A stretch of DNA of 64,000 nt from JAKCDU01 sp035551615. Lineage in GTDB: Bacteria; Actinomycetota; Acidimicrobiia; Acidimicrobiales; Palsa-688. Within the stretch, counting starts at the first letter, position 1. The number at the start of each line of letters is the position of its first letter. The stretch lies in NCBI GenBank assembly GCA_035551615.1, contig DASZNC010000107.1:1-64000 (forward strand). The letters run 5' to 3'. Shown in pieces: positions 1-8,440 of the stretch. The notes beneath the pieces were generated by a model that was not told the origin of the DNA, searched no databases, and saw only the letters and a list, made by a program, of their open reading frames with translations. The translations under genes were made by a program, and so were the position numbers.

Positions 1-55
1 GACGGCCCACTCCCCCGGGCTGAGGTCGAGGTCCACTTGGGGTGGGCCCGGACGG

Positions 56-1513
56 CTAGCCGGCCGCCGCCACCCCCGCACCGGGCGGGACGATGCTCTT
101 GATCTCGGTGTAGTGGTCGATGCCTTCCTTGCCGAACTCGCGGCCCACGCCCGACGCCTTGTAACCACCGAAGGGGGCCACGAAGTCCATCGTGTACTGG
201 TTGACGCCGTAGGTACCGGTCCGGACCCGCCGGGCGATGTCCATGCCCTGAGCCACGTCACCGGTCCACACCGACCCGGCCAGGCCGTAGTCGCTGTCGT
301 TGGCCAGGCGTACGGCCTCGTCCACCGACTCGAACGGGATGACGGTCAGCACCGGACCGAAGATCTCCTCGCGGGCGATGCGCATGTCGTTGTTGGCATC
401 GGCGAACACGGTGGGCTGCACGTACCAGCCCTTCTCCATGCCGGGCGGGCGGCCGTTGCCACCGACCACGACCCGGGCGCCCTCTTCCTGGCCCAGGGCG
501 ATGTACTTCTCCACCCGCTCCTGCTGGCGCTCGGCCACGAGCGGGCCGACATCGGTCGTCGGGTCGGTCGGATCGCCGACCTTCAGGTCACGGACCATCC
601 CGGCGAGGGCGTCGACGACCTCGTCGTAGCGGTTGCGGCTGGCCAGGATGCGGGTCTGGGCCACGCACGCCTGACCGTTGTTCATCAGGGAGGCGAACTT
701 CAGGCCCTGCACGGTGGCGGCCAGATCGGCGTCATCGAGGACGATGGCGGCCGACTTGCCGCCCAGCTCCAGGCTGCACCGCTTCAACTGCTCGCCGCAG
801 ATCGAGGCGATTCGCCGGCCGGCGGCGGTAGACCCGGTGAAGGCGACCTTGTCCACACCGGGGTGGCTGACCAGATACTCGCCCGCCTCGCGGCCGGCGG
901 GAACGATGTTGACGACACCGGCCGGCACGCCCGCCTCATCGAGCAGCTCGGCCAGCAGATAGGCGTCGAGCGGCGTCTCCGGTGCCGGCTTCAGCACCAT
1001 GGTGCAGCCGGTCAACAGGGCCGGGGCCAGCTTGGACATGGTCACGAACTGCGGCACGTTCCAGGGCACGATGGCCGCGACCACGCCGACCGGCTCCCGC
1101 CGGACGATGATGTCCGTGCCGAGCATGCCGGTGCGGGTCTCCTCCCAGGGGTAGGCCTTGGCCACCTCCATGAAGGTGTTGAGCATCATCCACGGCGCCG
1201 GGGACTGGGCGATCTGGGAGAACGATGCGGGCGAGCCCATCTCGGCGGTGATGGTGTCGGCCATCTCTACCATCCGGGCCGCGTAGATCCCGGCGAAGCG
1301 CTCCACGATCGGCAGTCGCTCCTCGAAGGTCGTGTTGCCCCACTCGTCGAACGCGGTCCGGGCGGCGGCTACGGCCTTGTCCATATCGGCCGGCTGGCCA
1401 TCGGGAACGGTGGCGATCACCTCCTCGGTGTGAGGCGAGATGACCTCGATCTTGGCGGCCGACGACGGGTCGACCCAGCTTCCCCCGATGTAGAACGCGT
1501 TCTGGTCTTTCAT
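56..1513 (-). CDS. NAD(P)-dependent aldehyde dehydrogenase
   Basis: A 485-residue protein of normal length for the aldehyde dehydrogenase superfamily, which oxidises aldehydes to carboxylic acids with NAD(P)+. The general-base glutamate lies in LELGGKS (Glu249) and the nucleophilic cysteine in NNGQACV (Cys283). The cofactor-loop motif FTGSTAAG is near residues 225-232 and the IFGPV motif is in the C-terminal third. The ATG lies only 23 bp from the GTG of the divergent MFS gene, so the two promoters must overlap or sit inside the neighbouring gene. The substrate cannot be read from the sequence. The nearby steroid-type acyl-CoA genes make a lipid-derived aldehyde plausible, but that is inference. 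Bases 1-55 upstream hold nothing I recognise. Confidence 0.95.
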   Translation of the reverse strand: MKDQNAFYIGGSWVDPSSAAKIEVISPHTEEVIATVPDGQPADMDKAVAAARTAFDEWGNTTFEERLPIVERFAGIYAARMVEMADTITAEMGSPASFSQIAQSPAPWMMLNTFMEVAKAYPWEETRTGMLGTDIIVRREPVGVVAAIVPWNVPQFVTMSKLAPALLTGCTMVLKPAPETPLDAYLLAELLDEAGVPAGVVNIVPAGREAGEYLVSHPGVDKVAFTGSTAAGRRIASICGEQLKRCSLELGGKSAAIVLDDADLAATVQGLKFASLMNNGQACVAQTRILASRNRYDEVVDALAGMVRDLKVGDPTDPTTDVGPLVAERQQERVEKYIALGQEEGARVVVGGNGRPPGMEKGWYVQPTVFADANNDMRIAREEIFGPVLTVIPFESVDEAVRLANDSDYGLAGSVWTGDVAQGMDIARRVRTGTYGVNQYTMDFVAPFGGYKASGVGREFGKEGIDHYTEIKSIVPPGAGVAAAG

Positions 1514-1536
1514 ATGGCTGTGATATTAACCAGGGT

Positions 1537-3060
1537 GTGATCGAATCCCCCGCCGAGACCACGGCCGGCGCGTGGGGAACACTGGTCACAGTCGCGCTCG
1601 GTGTGATCATGGTGGGCATCGACGGCACCGTCGTGTCCGTCGCCAACCCGGCGATCGCCCACAGCCTGCACGCCTCGCTCGCCGATCTGCAATGGATCAC
1701 CAACGCCTACCTGCTGGCTCTGGCCGTGGCCCTCATCCCCGGCGGCAAGCTGGGTGACCGCTACGGCCGCCGCCTGATGTTCCTCATCGGGGTCGGGGGT
1801 TTCGCCGCCACCTCCGCCGGGGTGGCCGTCATCGGCTCGGTCGGCGGGGTCATCGCCATGCGAGCCGTCCAGGGCCTCTTCGGCGCCCTGCTGCTGCCCA
1901 ACACCATCGCCCTGCTGCGGGCCGCCTTCCCGCCTGAGGAGCTGAACCGGGCCATCGGGCTGTGGAGCTCCTCATCGGCGGCCGCCATAGCCGGCGGCCC
2001 CGTCCTGGGCGGCCTGCTGGTCGAGAAGGTCAACTGGCAGAGCGTCTTTGTCATCAACGTCCCGGTCAGCATCATCACCATCATCTGCGCGCTGATCATG
2101 ACCCCCGAGAGCCGGGAGTCGGTCCGCGAGCGGTTCGACGGCATCGGCGTGCTGCTCTTGGCCGCAGCCGTCTTCTGCCTGGTCTACGGAGTGGTCCGGT
2201 CGGAATCGTCGGGCTGGAGCTCGGCGCCGACGCTGGCCCTGCTCGTGCTCTCGGTCGCCCTCACGGTCGCCTTCGTGCTGGTCGAGCAGCGGCGGACGGC
2301 GCCCCTGCTGCCGATGCACCTGTTCGCCAACCGGTCCATCTCGCTGGGCACGGTGATCCTGCTGCTGAACATGTTCGCCCTCTACGGGGTGCTCTTCTTC
2401 GTCAGCCTGTACTTCCAGAACGTCCAGCACCTCGATGCCATCCAGGCCGGCCTGCGCCTGCTCCCCCTGATCGGGGTCTTCTCCCTGACTTCGCCCTACG
2501 CCGGCCGGGTCGCCACCCGCTTCGGCGCCCGCCTGCCGATCACCATCGGCCTGATCCTGACCACGGCCTCCCTGCTGTCGATGCTGGTCCTCCAGACCGG
2601 CACCTCCTTCTGGGCGCTGTGCCCGGGCATGATCGGCATCGGGCTCGGTATCGCCCTGGTGATGGTCGCGGCCACAGAGGCCATCATCTCGAACGCTCCG
2701 GTCGACGAGGCCGGGCTGGCCGGCGGGCTGCAGGGCATCGCCATCCAGTTGGGCGGGGTGCTCGGGTCCTCGGTCCTCGGATCCATCCTGGCCGCCCGGG
2801 TCAGCTCGGTGTACCCGCGCCACCTGGCTGCCCTCGGGTTGCCGGCCCCGACCAGAGCGACACTGCAGCTGGTCGACCAGGGGGCCGTGCCGCCTCCCGG
2901 CGACGCCGCCCTCACCGTGGCCAGCCACGCCGCGTTCCTCTCCGGCCTGCACCTGGCCCTGCTCATCGGCGCACTGGCCACGCTCATCGGCGCCGCCTGT
3001 GGCCCGTTCGTGCGGGTGACCGAACAGTCGACCGAGACCCACGTGGGAGTCCATTTCTAG
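1537..3060 (+). CDS. MFS exporter, DHA2 (EmrB/QacA) type
   Basis: A 507-residue integral membrane protein with about 14 hydrophobic segments, as expected of proton-driven DHA2 drug:H+ antiporters. Family signs are the early acidic motif GIDGTVVSVANPA in TM1 and motif A in the first cytoplasmic loop (GGKLGDRYGRR, around residue 70). The GTG start leaves almost no leader, because only 23 bp separate it from the divergent aldehyde dehydrogenase start. Its TAG is followed directly by the ATG of the VOC gene, so the two are probably co-transcribed. The transported compound is unknown; small-molecule efflux is the family role. Confidence 0.93.
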   Translation: MIESPAETTAGAWGTLVTVALGVIMVGIDGTVVSVANPAIAHSLHASLADLQWITNAYLLALAVALIPGGKLGDRYGRRLMFLIGVGGFAATSAGVAVIGSVGGVIAMRAVQGLFGALLLPNTIALLRAAFPPEELNRAIGLWSSSSAAAIAGGPVLGGLLVEKVNWQSVFVINVPVSIITIICALIMTPESRESVRERFDGIGVLLLAAAVFCLVYGVVRSESSGWSSAPTLALLVLSVALTVAFVLVEQRRTAPLLPMHLFANRSISLGTVILLLNMFALYGVLFFVSLYFQNVQHLDAIQAGLRLLPLIGVFSLTSPYAGRVATRFGARLPITIGLILTTASLLSMLVLQTGTSFWALCPGMIGIGLGIALVMVAATEAIISNAPVDEAGLAGGLQGIAIQLGGVLGSSVLGSILAARVSSVYPRHLAALGLPAPTRATLQLVDQGAVPPPGDAALTVASHAAFLSGLHLALLIGALATLIGAACGPFVRVTEQSTETHVGVHF

Positions 3061-3567
3061 ATGCCGACCTTCGATCCGGAGTCGGTGGGCGCCGTCTTCG
3101 ACCACACCGCCCACGCCGTCCCGCTGATCCGCCCCCTGCTCCCGCTGTACCGCGACCTGCTCGGCGGAGAGGCCGTGGGCGGCGGCTTCAACGAGTGGGG
3201 CGGCCACCTGGCCGTGCACATCCGCTTCCCCGGTGGCAGTTGCCTGGAGCTGCTGGAACCGATCCGGTCCGACTCCGAGTCCGTCGGCAACTTCCTGGCC
3301 CGCAGCCCGCGAGGCGGCCTCCACCATCTGACGTTCAAGGTCCAAGACCTGGCCGTGGCCATCGACCGGGTGAGGCAGCTCGGTCTCGAGCCGTTCGGCA
3401 CCCGCCTGGACGACGAGAACTGGAAGGAGACCTACCTCCATCCGCGCCACACGTCGGGTGTCCTCATCCAACTGGCCCAGGCCGGGCCGGGGATTCCGCC
3501 CCCCTTCCAGCGAACCATCGAGGAGATCCTCGATGAGAGCGAGGCCCGCCGGGCCGCCGGCCAATAG
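3061..3567 (+). CDS. VOC-fold (glyoxalase/bleomycin resistance-like) protein
   Basis: A 168-residue protein with one vicinal-oxygen-chelate module pair. The N-terminal strand carries FDHTAHAVP with candidate metal histidines, and a second beta-alpha-beta unit begins near GGLHHLTFKVQDL (about residues 82-94). VOC proteins are metal-dependent lyases, dioxygenases, epimerases or drug-binding proteins. Methylmalonyl-CoA epimerase has a similar HHLTFKV-like strand, so that is one alternative. The start abuts the MFS stop codon without a spacer, which suggests translational coupling and a link to export or detoxification. The specific activity is not determinable from sequence. Confidence 0.85.
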   Translation: MPTFDPESVGAVFDHTAHAVPLIRPLLPLYRDLLGGEAVGGGFNEWGGHLAVHIRFPGGSCLELLEPIRSDSESVGNFLARSPRGGLHHLTFKVQDLAVAIDRVRQLGLEPFGTRLDDENWKETYLHPRHTSGVLIQLAQAGPGIPPPFQRTIEEILDESEARRAAGQ

Positions 3568-3602
3568 CCCGCTCGCAGCCGCCGATCAGTACTATCCGGC
3601 CG

Positions 3603-4457
3603 GTGCAAGTCACTTTCGAGGGCAGGGACGGGAACCGGCTGGCGGCCGACGCGGCCGGACCGGAGGATGGGCGCCCCGTGATCCTGTTCCACGGCGGCGG
3701 CCAGACCCGCCATTCCTGGGGCACCACTCTTTCCACCCTGGCCGCCAACGGTTGGCGGGCCTACTCGATGGACCTGCGGGGCCACGGTGACAGCCAGTGG
3801 GCCGCCGACGGCGACTACACCCTCGACGCCTTCGCCGGTGACATCGCCGCCGCCGCCCGGTCGTTGGACCGGATGCCGGCCCTGGTCGGTGCCTCCCTCG
3901 GCGGCCTGTCGTCATTGGCGGCGGTGGGTACGTCCTCGTCACCTCTGGCCACCGCCCTCGTCCTGGTCGACGTGGCGCCGCGCATCGAGGAGGCCGGCCG
4001 GGAGCGGATCGGCCAGTTCATGATGGAGCACATGGAGTCCGGCTTCGGCTCGCTGGAGGAGGTGGCCGACGCCATCGCCGCCTACAACCCGCACCGGCCC
4101 CGCCCGAAGGATCTGACCGGTCTCCAGAAGAACCTGCGCCAGCACGACGGTCGCTGGTACTGGCATTGGGACCCGGCCTTCATCGGCGGCGGGCTGGGCT
4201 CGCCGGACGAGACCCGCACCTCGATAATCGACGCCGAATACCTGGAAGGCGTGGCCCGCCATGTGACCATCCCGGTGCTCGTGGTGCGGGGCCTGGTCAG
4301 CGATCTCCTGAGCGAGGAAGGCGCCCGGCAGCTCCTCGATCTGGTGCCCCACGGGGAGATGGTGAGCGTGGCCGGGGCCGGCCACATGGTCGCCGGCGAC
4401 CGCAACGACCTCTTCAACGACGCCATCGTCGAGTTCCTCTCCCGATCGGCCAAATAG
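3603..4457 (+). CDS. alpha/beta hydrolase
   Basis: A 284-residue single-domain alpha/beta hydrolase. The oxyanion segment is LFHGGGQTRHSW (about residues 29-40), the nucleophile elbow is VGASLGG (serine near residue 99), and the C-terminal histidine is in GAGHMVAGD. Relatives cleave esters, lactones or C-C bonds such as peroxidase-type hydrolases and lipase-like enzymes. It starts with GTG 35 bp after the VOC gene on the same strand, so it may belong to the same transcript. No signal peptide is visible, so it is likely cytoplasmic. Substrate unknown. Confidence 0.9.
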   Translation: MQVTFEGRDGNRLAADAAGPEDGRPVILFHGGGQTRHSWGTTLSTLAANGWRAYSMDLRGHGDSQWAADGDYTLDAFAGDIAAAARSLDRMPALVGASLGGLSSLAAVGTSSSPLATALVLVDVAPRIEEAGRERIGQFMMEHMESGFGSLEEVADAIAAYNPHRPRPKDLTGLQKNLRQHDGRWYWHWDPAFIGGGLGSPDETRTSIIDAEYLEGVARHVTIPVLVVRGLVSDLLSEEGARQLLDLVPHGEMVSVAGAGHMVAGDRNDLFNDAIVEFLSRSAK

Positions 4458-4516
4458 GTCGCAACTCTGGCCGAACTCGGAGGTAGCTCCCAGGTTCGGG
4501 GCCGACACTCGTCGGC

Positions 4517-5458
4517 ATGGAAGAAAACCACTCACCCTCCAGCTGGTCCGACCCCTACGCCGGCGCCGGCCCGCCGGCTGCGCCCCAATCGGGTCCCCGC
4601 AAGCCGCGGGTCTCGCGCCGGATGGTGGCCGGCATCGGCGTCACTGCGGTGATCGTCGGTGGCGCCGCCGGCGCCGCCGCTGCGGCCAGCGGTGGCGGCA
4701 GCCACTCGACCGGCACCTCGGCCACCGGCTCGCGATCCGGCGGCCCTGGCGGGAGCGGCGGAGGTGCCGGCGGAATGGGCGGTGGGGTCACCGGGACCAT
4801 CACCGCCATCAACGGCACCACGCTGACCGTGAAGTCGTCGGCCGGCAAGTCGGTAACCGTCGACACTTCGTCGTCCACCGTCTTCGACAAGTCGACCAAG
4901 AGTTCGGTCAGTTCGATTGCCAACGGTGACTACGTGAGCGTGATGGGCAGTGCCGCCAGCTCGACGTCCAGTGGGGTGACCGCCACCCAGATCACCGACA
5001 CCGGTGCGACCGCCCCGACGAGCGGGAGCGCCACGGCCCCGTCGGGGACACCGCCTTCGGGTTCCGGGTCGGGTGGCCCGCCGTCCGGTTCGGGCGGACC
5101 GCCGTCCGGGTCGAGCTCCGGTAGCTCCGGTAGCTCCGGTTCGGGTTCGACGGTCCGGCCCCAGATGATCTCCGGTCAGGTCGTTTCGATCAGCGGCTCG
5201 ACCATCGCCGTGAAGGAGACTTCCGGCACGACCGTCGACGTCACGACCGGCTCCTCCACCGTCGTCACCTCGCTGTCCAGCATCTCCCTCAGCGACCTGA
5301 CCACCGGCGAAACGGTGTCGGTGATGGGCAGCACGGCGTCGTCGGGCACGGTGACTGCCAACCGGGTGGTCGAAGGCGACATCACCTCGGGCGGCTTCGG
5401 CGGCCCCGGCGGGGGAATGGGACCGGGCGGTCCGGGCGGCTCGAGCGCTTCCGGCTGA
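4517..5458 (+). CDS. membrane-anchored or secreted Gly/Ser-rich protein with two DUF5666-like repeats
   Basis: A 313-residue protein with a proline-rich, positively charged N-terminus. One hydrophobic segment follows (about residues 36-58, after KPRVSRRM), which could be a signal anchor. Two similar beta-rich modules come next, one starting at GTITAINGTTLTVKS and one at GQVVSISGSTIAVKE. Each ends in a VSVMGS sequence and a valine/threonine-rich strand, as in DUF5666-type repeats. A long Gly/Ser/Pro linker separates them and a Gly-rich tail ends the protein. It probably acts outside the membrane as a structural or binding protein. No enzyme motif is visible. The low-complexity linker is built from repeated TCCGG-type codons. 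Confidence 0.75.
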   Translation: MEENHSPSSWSDPYAGAGPPAAPQSGPRKPRVSRRMVAGIGVTAVIVGGAAGAAAAASGGGSHSTGTSATGSRSGGPGGSGGGAGGMGGGVTGTITAINGTTLTVKSSAGKSVTVDTSSSTVFDKSTKSSVSSIANGDYVSVMGSAASSTSSGVTATQITDTGATAPTSGSATAPSGTPPSGSGSGGPPSGSGGPPSGSSSGSSGSSGSGSTVRPQMISGQVVSISGSTIAVKETSGTTVDVTTGSSTVVTSLSSISLSDLTTGETVSVMGSTASSGTVTANRVVEGDITSGGFGGPGGGMGPGGPGGSSASG

Positions 5459-5461
5459 CGG

Positions 5462-6319
5462 CTACCGGACCAGGTTGGTCAAAGGAGGCGCGGCGATGCG
5501 CTCGAGCGGGCTGCCCACCGGCGCGAACCGGCCGGCGCCGGTCTCCCATGAGGTCCGGGCCGACTCGATCTCCTCCGGAGTGCGGGCGACGAAGTTCCAC
5601 CACATCAGGACCTTCTCGGGGAACGGCTCGCCACCGAGCAGCAGCAACCGGGCCGGACCTTTGACTGCGATCGAAGTCCGACCCGGGCTGAGATAGCCGG
5701 TCGCACCGGGTTGGAGATGGACGCCCTCCACCTCGGCGGCCCCGCGCAGGACGATCAGTGCGTACTCCCAACCGGGATCGAGCGGCAGTTCGCCGGACAC
5801 CACGTCCAACTCCACCCCCATGAGTGGGCTGTCATGGCGGGCCGGACTGGTCGCATCCAGGAACGAACCGACCATCACGACCGCCCGGCCGCCGGCGATG
5901 CCCACCTCGGGCAGGGCCTCATGGTGCTCGAATGCGGCCGGCCCGTGGCGCGTCGACGACGGCTGGGCGATCCAGAGTTGGGCGCCCTCCAGCATCCCGT
6001 CGCCGGCCGCCTCCTCGCTGTGGGCCACACCGGCGCCGGCGGTCATCAGGTTCAGCTGGCCGGGCCGGATCAGCTGCTCGGACCCGAGGCTGTCGCGGTG
6101 CAGGACCCGGCCGTCGAGCAGCCAGGTCACCGTCTGCAGGCCGATGTGCGGGTGGGGTCCCACCTCCATCGGAATGGCCGACGGCCCCATGTGATCGGCG
6201 AAGCACCACGCCCCCACCGTGCGGTGCTCCCGCCTCGGCAGGACCCGCCGGACGGGGAGACCACCCACCTCAGAGGATCGCCCTTCGTAGACGGCGACCC
6301 TCTCGGGCGTCGCAACCAT
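5462..6319 (-). CDS. pirin family bicupin protein
   Basis: A pirin-type protein of 285 residues from the chosen start. Two cupin modules are visible. The metal-site histidines are in PHPHIGLQTVTWLL, and the later His-Glu pair is in AGAGVAHSEE. Bacterial pirins are metal-binding proteins, some with quercetin 2,3-dioxygenase activity and others regulatory. The open frame extends upstream to 6406 but would then overlap the divergent SDR gene. The ATG giving MVATPERVAVYEGR, preceded by a G-rich ribosome-binding sequence, gives a normal pirin N-terminus and leaves 44 bp for divergent promoters. Confidence 0.9.
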   Translation of the reverse strand: MVATPERVAVYEGRSSEVGGLPVRRVLPRREHRTVGAWCFADHMGPSAIPMEVGPHPHIGLQTVTWLLDGRVLHRDSLGSEQLIRPGQLNLMTAGAGVAHSEEAAGDGMLEGAQLWIAQPSSTRHGPAAFEHHEALPEVGIAGGRAVVMVGSFLDATSPARHDSPLMGVELDVVSGELPLDPGWEYALIVLRGAAEVEGVHLQPGATGYLSPGRTSIAVKGPARLLLLGGEPFPEKVLMWWNFVARTPEEIESARTSWETGAGRFAPVGSPLERIAAPPLTNLVR

Positions 6320-6363
6320 GCCCCCAGATATACCGCTCCGAGCCGCCGCTAGTGTCCCCACCC

Positions 6364-7122
6364 ATGGAGATCGAGGGCAAGAAAGCGATAATCGTCGGAG
6401 GCGCATCGGGCATGGCCAAGGCGTCGGCCGAACTGCTGAAGGCCAAGGGGGCCGAGGTGGCCATCCTGGACCTTCCCAGGTCGGCCGGCGCCGAGGTGGC
6501 GGACAGTCTCGGTGGCTCCTTCCACCCCGTCGATGTCATGGACGATGACAACGTCGAGTCGGCTCTGGCGGCGGCCGTCGAGGCCCTCGGTGGTCTGCAC
6601 ATCGCCGTCAACACCGCCGGCGGCGGCACCGCCCGCCGCACCCTGAGCAAGGACGGCCCCCACCCGCTCGCCGAGTTCCGCCGGACGGTCGAACTCAACC
6701 TGATCGGCACCTTCAACCTGAACCGGCTGCAGGCCCAACACATGTCGACCAACGAGCCGGAGGACGGGGAACGGGGCGTCATCATCGACACCGCCTCGAT
6801 CGCCGCCTTCGAGGGCCAGATCGGCCAGGTCGCCTACACCGCGGCCAAGGCCGGGATCGCCGGCATGGTCTTCACCATGGCCCGTGACCTGGGCAGCCTG
6901 GGCATCCGGGTCCTGGCCATTGCGCCCAGCCTGTTCAGCACCGGCATCACCGCCGGCATCCCCGACGAGTTCGCCGATGCCCTCACCAAGGACGCCGCCT
7001 TTCCCAAGCGCATGGGCCGGCCCGACGAGTACGGAAAGCTGGCCGTCGCCATCGTCGAGAACCCCATGCTCAACGGGTCCACCATCCGCCTCGACGCTGG
7101 CCAGCGCTTCGCTCCCAAGTAG
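6364..7122 (+). CDS. short-chain dehydrogenase (3-hydroxyacyl-CoA dehydrogenase type II-like)
   Basis: A 252-residue SDR. The dinucleotide-binding glycine motif is VGGASGMA near residue 12, the NTAGGG motif follows strand 4, and the catalytic YxxxK is in VAYTAAKAG (about residues 158-162). The acidic residue after strand 2 (ILDLP) predicts NAD preference. Overall it resembles HSD17B10-type 3-hydroxyacyl-CoA dehydrogenases, which oxidise 3-hydroxyacyl-CoAs in beta-oxidation. The open frame runs much further upstream, but the ATG at 6364 gives the canonical N-terminus. It diverges from the pirin gene. A role with the acyl-CoA genes just downstream is likely but inferred. Confidence 0.9.
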   Translation: MEIEGKKAIIVGGASGMAKASAELLKAKGAEVAILDLPRSAGAEVADSLGGSFHPVDVMDDDNVESALAAAVEALGGLHIAVNTAGGGTARRTLSKDGPHPLAEFRRTVELNLIGTFNLNRLQAQHMSTNEPEDGERGVIIDTASIAAFEGQIGQVAYTAAKAGIAGMVFTMARDLGSLGIRVLAIAPSLFSTGITAGIPDEFADALTKDAAFPKRMGRPDEYGKLAVAIVENPMLNGSTIRLDAGQRFAPK

Positions 7123-7598
7123 CTGATCGCCGGCGGTCGGCTTCGGCACATTTAATGTGATCTCATGATGTACGAACCCATCTGAACTGATTGCTGCGAG
7201 CGAGCAACCGAACCGGCTGCTGACCGCCGAGCAGCTACGGGCGGCCGGCGTCAGCTGGCGGCAACAGCAGAACTGGCTGCAGGCGGGCCGCCTGACGGCC
7301 GTCCGTCCGGGAGTCGTGACGGTCGGTCCCGCTCCGGCGAGCGGCTGGCAGTTCGCCGCCGCCGCCGGGCTGGCCGCCGGGCCCGGCGCCGCCCTGTCCC
7401 ACAACTCGGCGGCGCGCGCTCTCCGGCTGCCGGTCGTGTTGCCCGACAACGGCGTCGAAGTGACCGTGCCGCGTCACCGCCACCCGGTCCTGCCCGGAGC
7501 CAGGGTTCATCGCTCCTCGATATGAACGGTCAAAGGAATGGCCTTGTCGACCTCCCCCGACCCGAGTGAAACGGACCCGGCCGGACCGGAAGCAAGGG
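7123..7598. other. 476-bp gap between SDR and crotonase genes
   Basis: The only coding trace is the broken AbiEi/DUF559-like frame from 7169 to 7525. Bases 7123-7168 include an AT-richer patch (TTTAATGTGAT at 7151-7161) that may be remnant promoter sequence. Bases 7526-7598 show nothing I can identify. Confidence 0.5.
7169..7525 (+). pseudogene. remnant of an AbiEi-like/DUF559-type gene
   Basis: Translation of this frame gives about 118 residues. They begin with a winged-helix-like N-terminus (RLLTAEQLRAAGVSWRQQ) and continue through LTAVRPGVVTVG and ALSHNSAARALRLP to RVHRSS, then stop. This order matches the N-terminal half of AbiEi-family antitoxin-domain/DUF559 proteins, common in actinobacteria. 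The usual middle region and C-terminal nuclease-like domain are absent. No ATG or GTG start lies upstream in frame, because a TGA at 7166 closes it; an ATGATG at 7165 is in another frame and hits a stop after six codons. The first in-frame GTG, at 7316, would omit the conserved N-terminus. I read it as a decayed gene truncated at both ends. Confidence 0.55.
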
Positions 7599-8378
7599 CT
7601 ACTCGCCCCTCCACACCGGCTCACGACGTTCGACGAACGCCAGGGCGCCCTCCTTGGCGTCGGCGCTGCGGAAGATCCTGGGCTGCCACTCGGCCAGGAG
7701 CTGGCGGGCGCGGCCCATGTCCTCGGCGCCGGCCCGGACGATCAGCCTGGCCCCCTGCAGGGCCAGCGGGCCGTTGGCGGCGATGGCCTCGGCCAGGGCG
7801 ACGGCCTGGTCGAGGACCTGGTCGGCCGGGACGACCCGATTGACCAGGCCCAGCTCATAGGCCCGCTGGGCATCGATCGTGTCTCCCGTCAGGTTCAGCT
7901 CCAAGGCCACGGCCAGCGGGATGCGGGAGGCGAGGAGGACCCCGCCGCCGACCGCCATCAGACCGCGCTTGGCCTCGGGCAACCCGAACTTGGCCGCCTC
8001 GGAGGCGACCACGACATCGCAGCCGAGCAGCAGCTCGAACCCGCCGGCGACGGCGGTGGCGTTGGCCGCCCCGACGATCGGCACCGTCGTGCCGCTGCCG
8101 CCCATGAACCGGCCGAACGCCTTGACCGCGTCCTCGGAGCCGGGCGCCGCCTTGCCGCCCTCGGCGAAGGACCTCAGATCCATGCCTGCACAGAAGGCCC
8201 GGTCGCCGTTCCCGGTCAGCACCACGCAGCGGATCTCGGGATCCTCCTCGGCTTCGAGGATGGCCCGCCCCATGGCTGCCATCAGCTCGGGGTTGAGGGC
8301 GTTGCGCGCCTCGGGCCGGTTCATGCGCAGGATCGACAGGTGACCTCTGCGCTCGGTCAGCAAAACGGGCTGGTCCAT
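7599..8378 (-). CDS. enoyl-CoA hydratase/isomerase (crotonase) family protein
   Basis: A 259-residue crotonase-fold protein. Both catalytic glutamates of enoyl-CoA hydratase are present: Glu115 in AGGFELLLGCD and Glu135 in GLPEAKRG. The oxyanion-hole sequence is AFCAGMDL. The reaction is likely hydration of trans-2-enoyl-CoA to 3-hydroxyacyl-CoA. The frame is open to 8447, but the ATG at 8378 gives the standard N-terminus MDQPVLLTERRG and leaves a 62-bp divergent promoter region facing the acyl-CoA dehydrogenase operon. It is therefore a good candidate for the hydratase step of that pathway, for which the operon itself has no hydratase. Confidence 0.92.
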   Translation of the reverse strand: MDQPVLLTERRGHLSILRMNRPEARNALNPELMAAMGRAILEAEEDPEIRCVVLTGNGDRAFCAGMDLRSFAEGGKAAPGSEDAVKAFGRFMGGSGTTVPIVGAANATAVAGGFELLLGCDVVVASEAAKFGLPEAKRGLMAVGGGVLLASRIPLAVALELNLTGDTIDAQRAYELGLVNRVVPADQVLDQAVALAEAIAANGPLALQGARLIVRAGAEDMGRARQLLAEWQPRIFRSADAKEGALAFVERREPVWRGE

Positions 8379-8440
8379 GGCGCCGAATATACGGAGCGCT
8401 CCGGTGGCGGGGCCAGAACCGACGGCGTACTTTTGACCAC

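Noticed and set aside
5040..5150. TCCGG-rich direct repeats in the secreted protein gene
   Set aside because: Explained by a Gly/Ser/Pro linker in the protein, not an independent DNA repeat.
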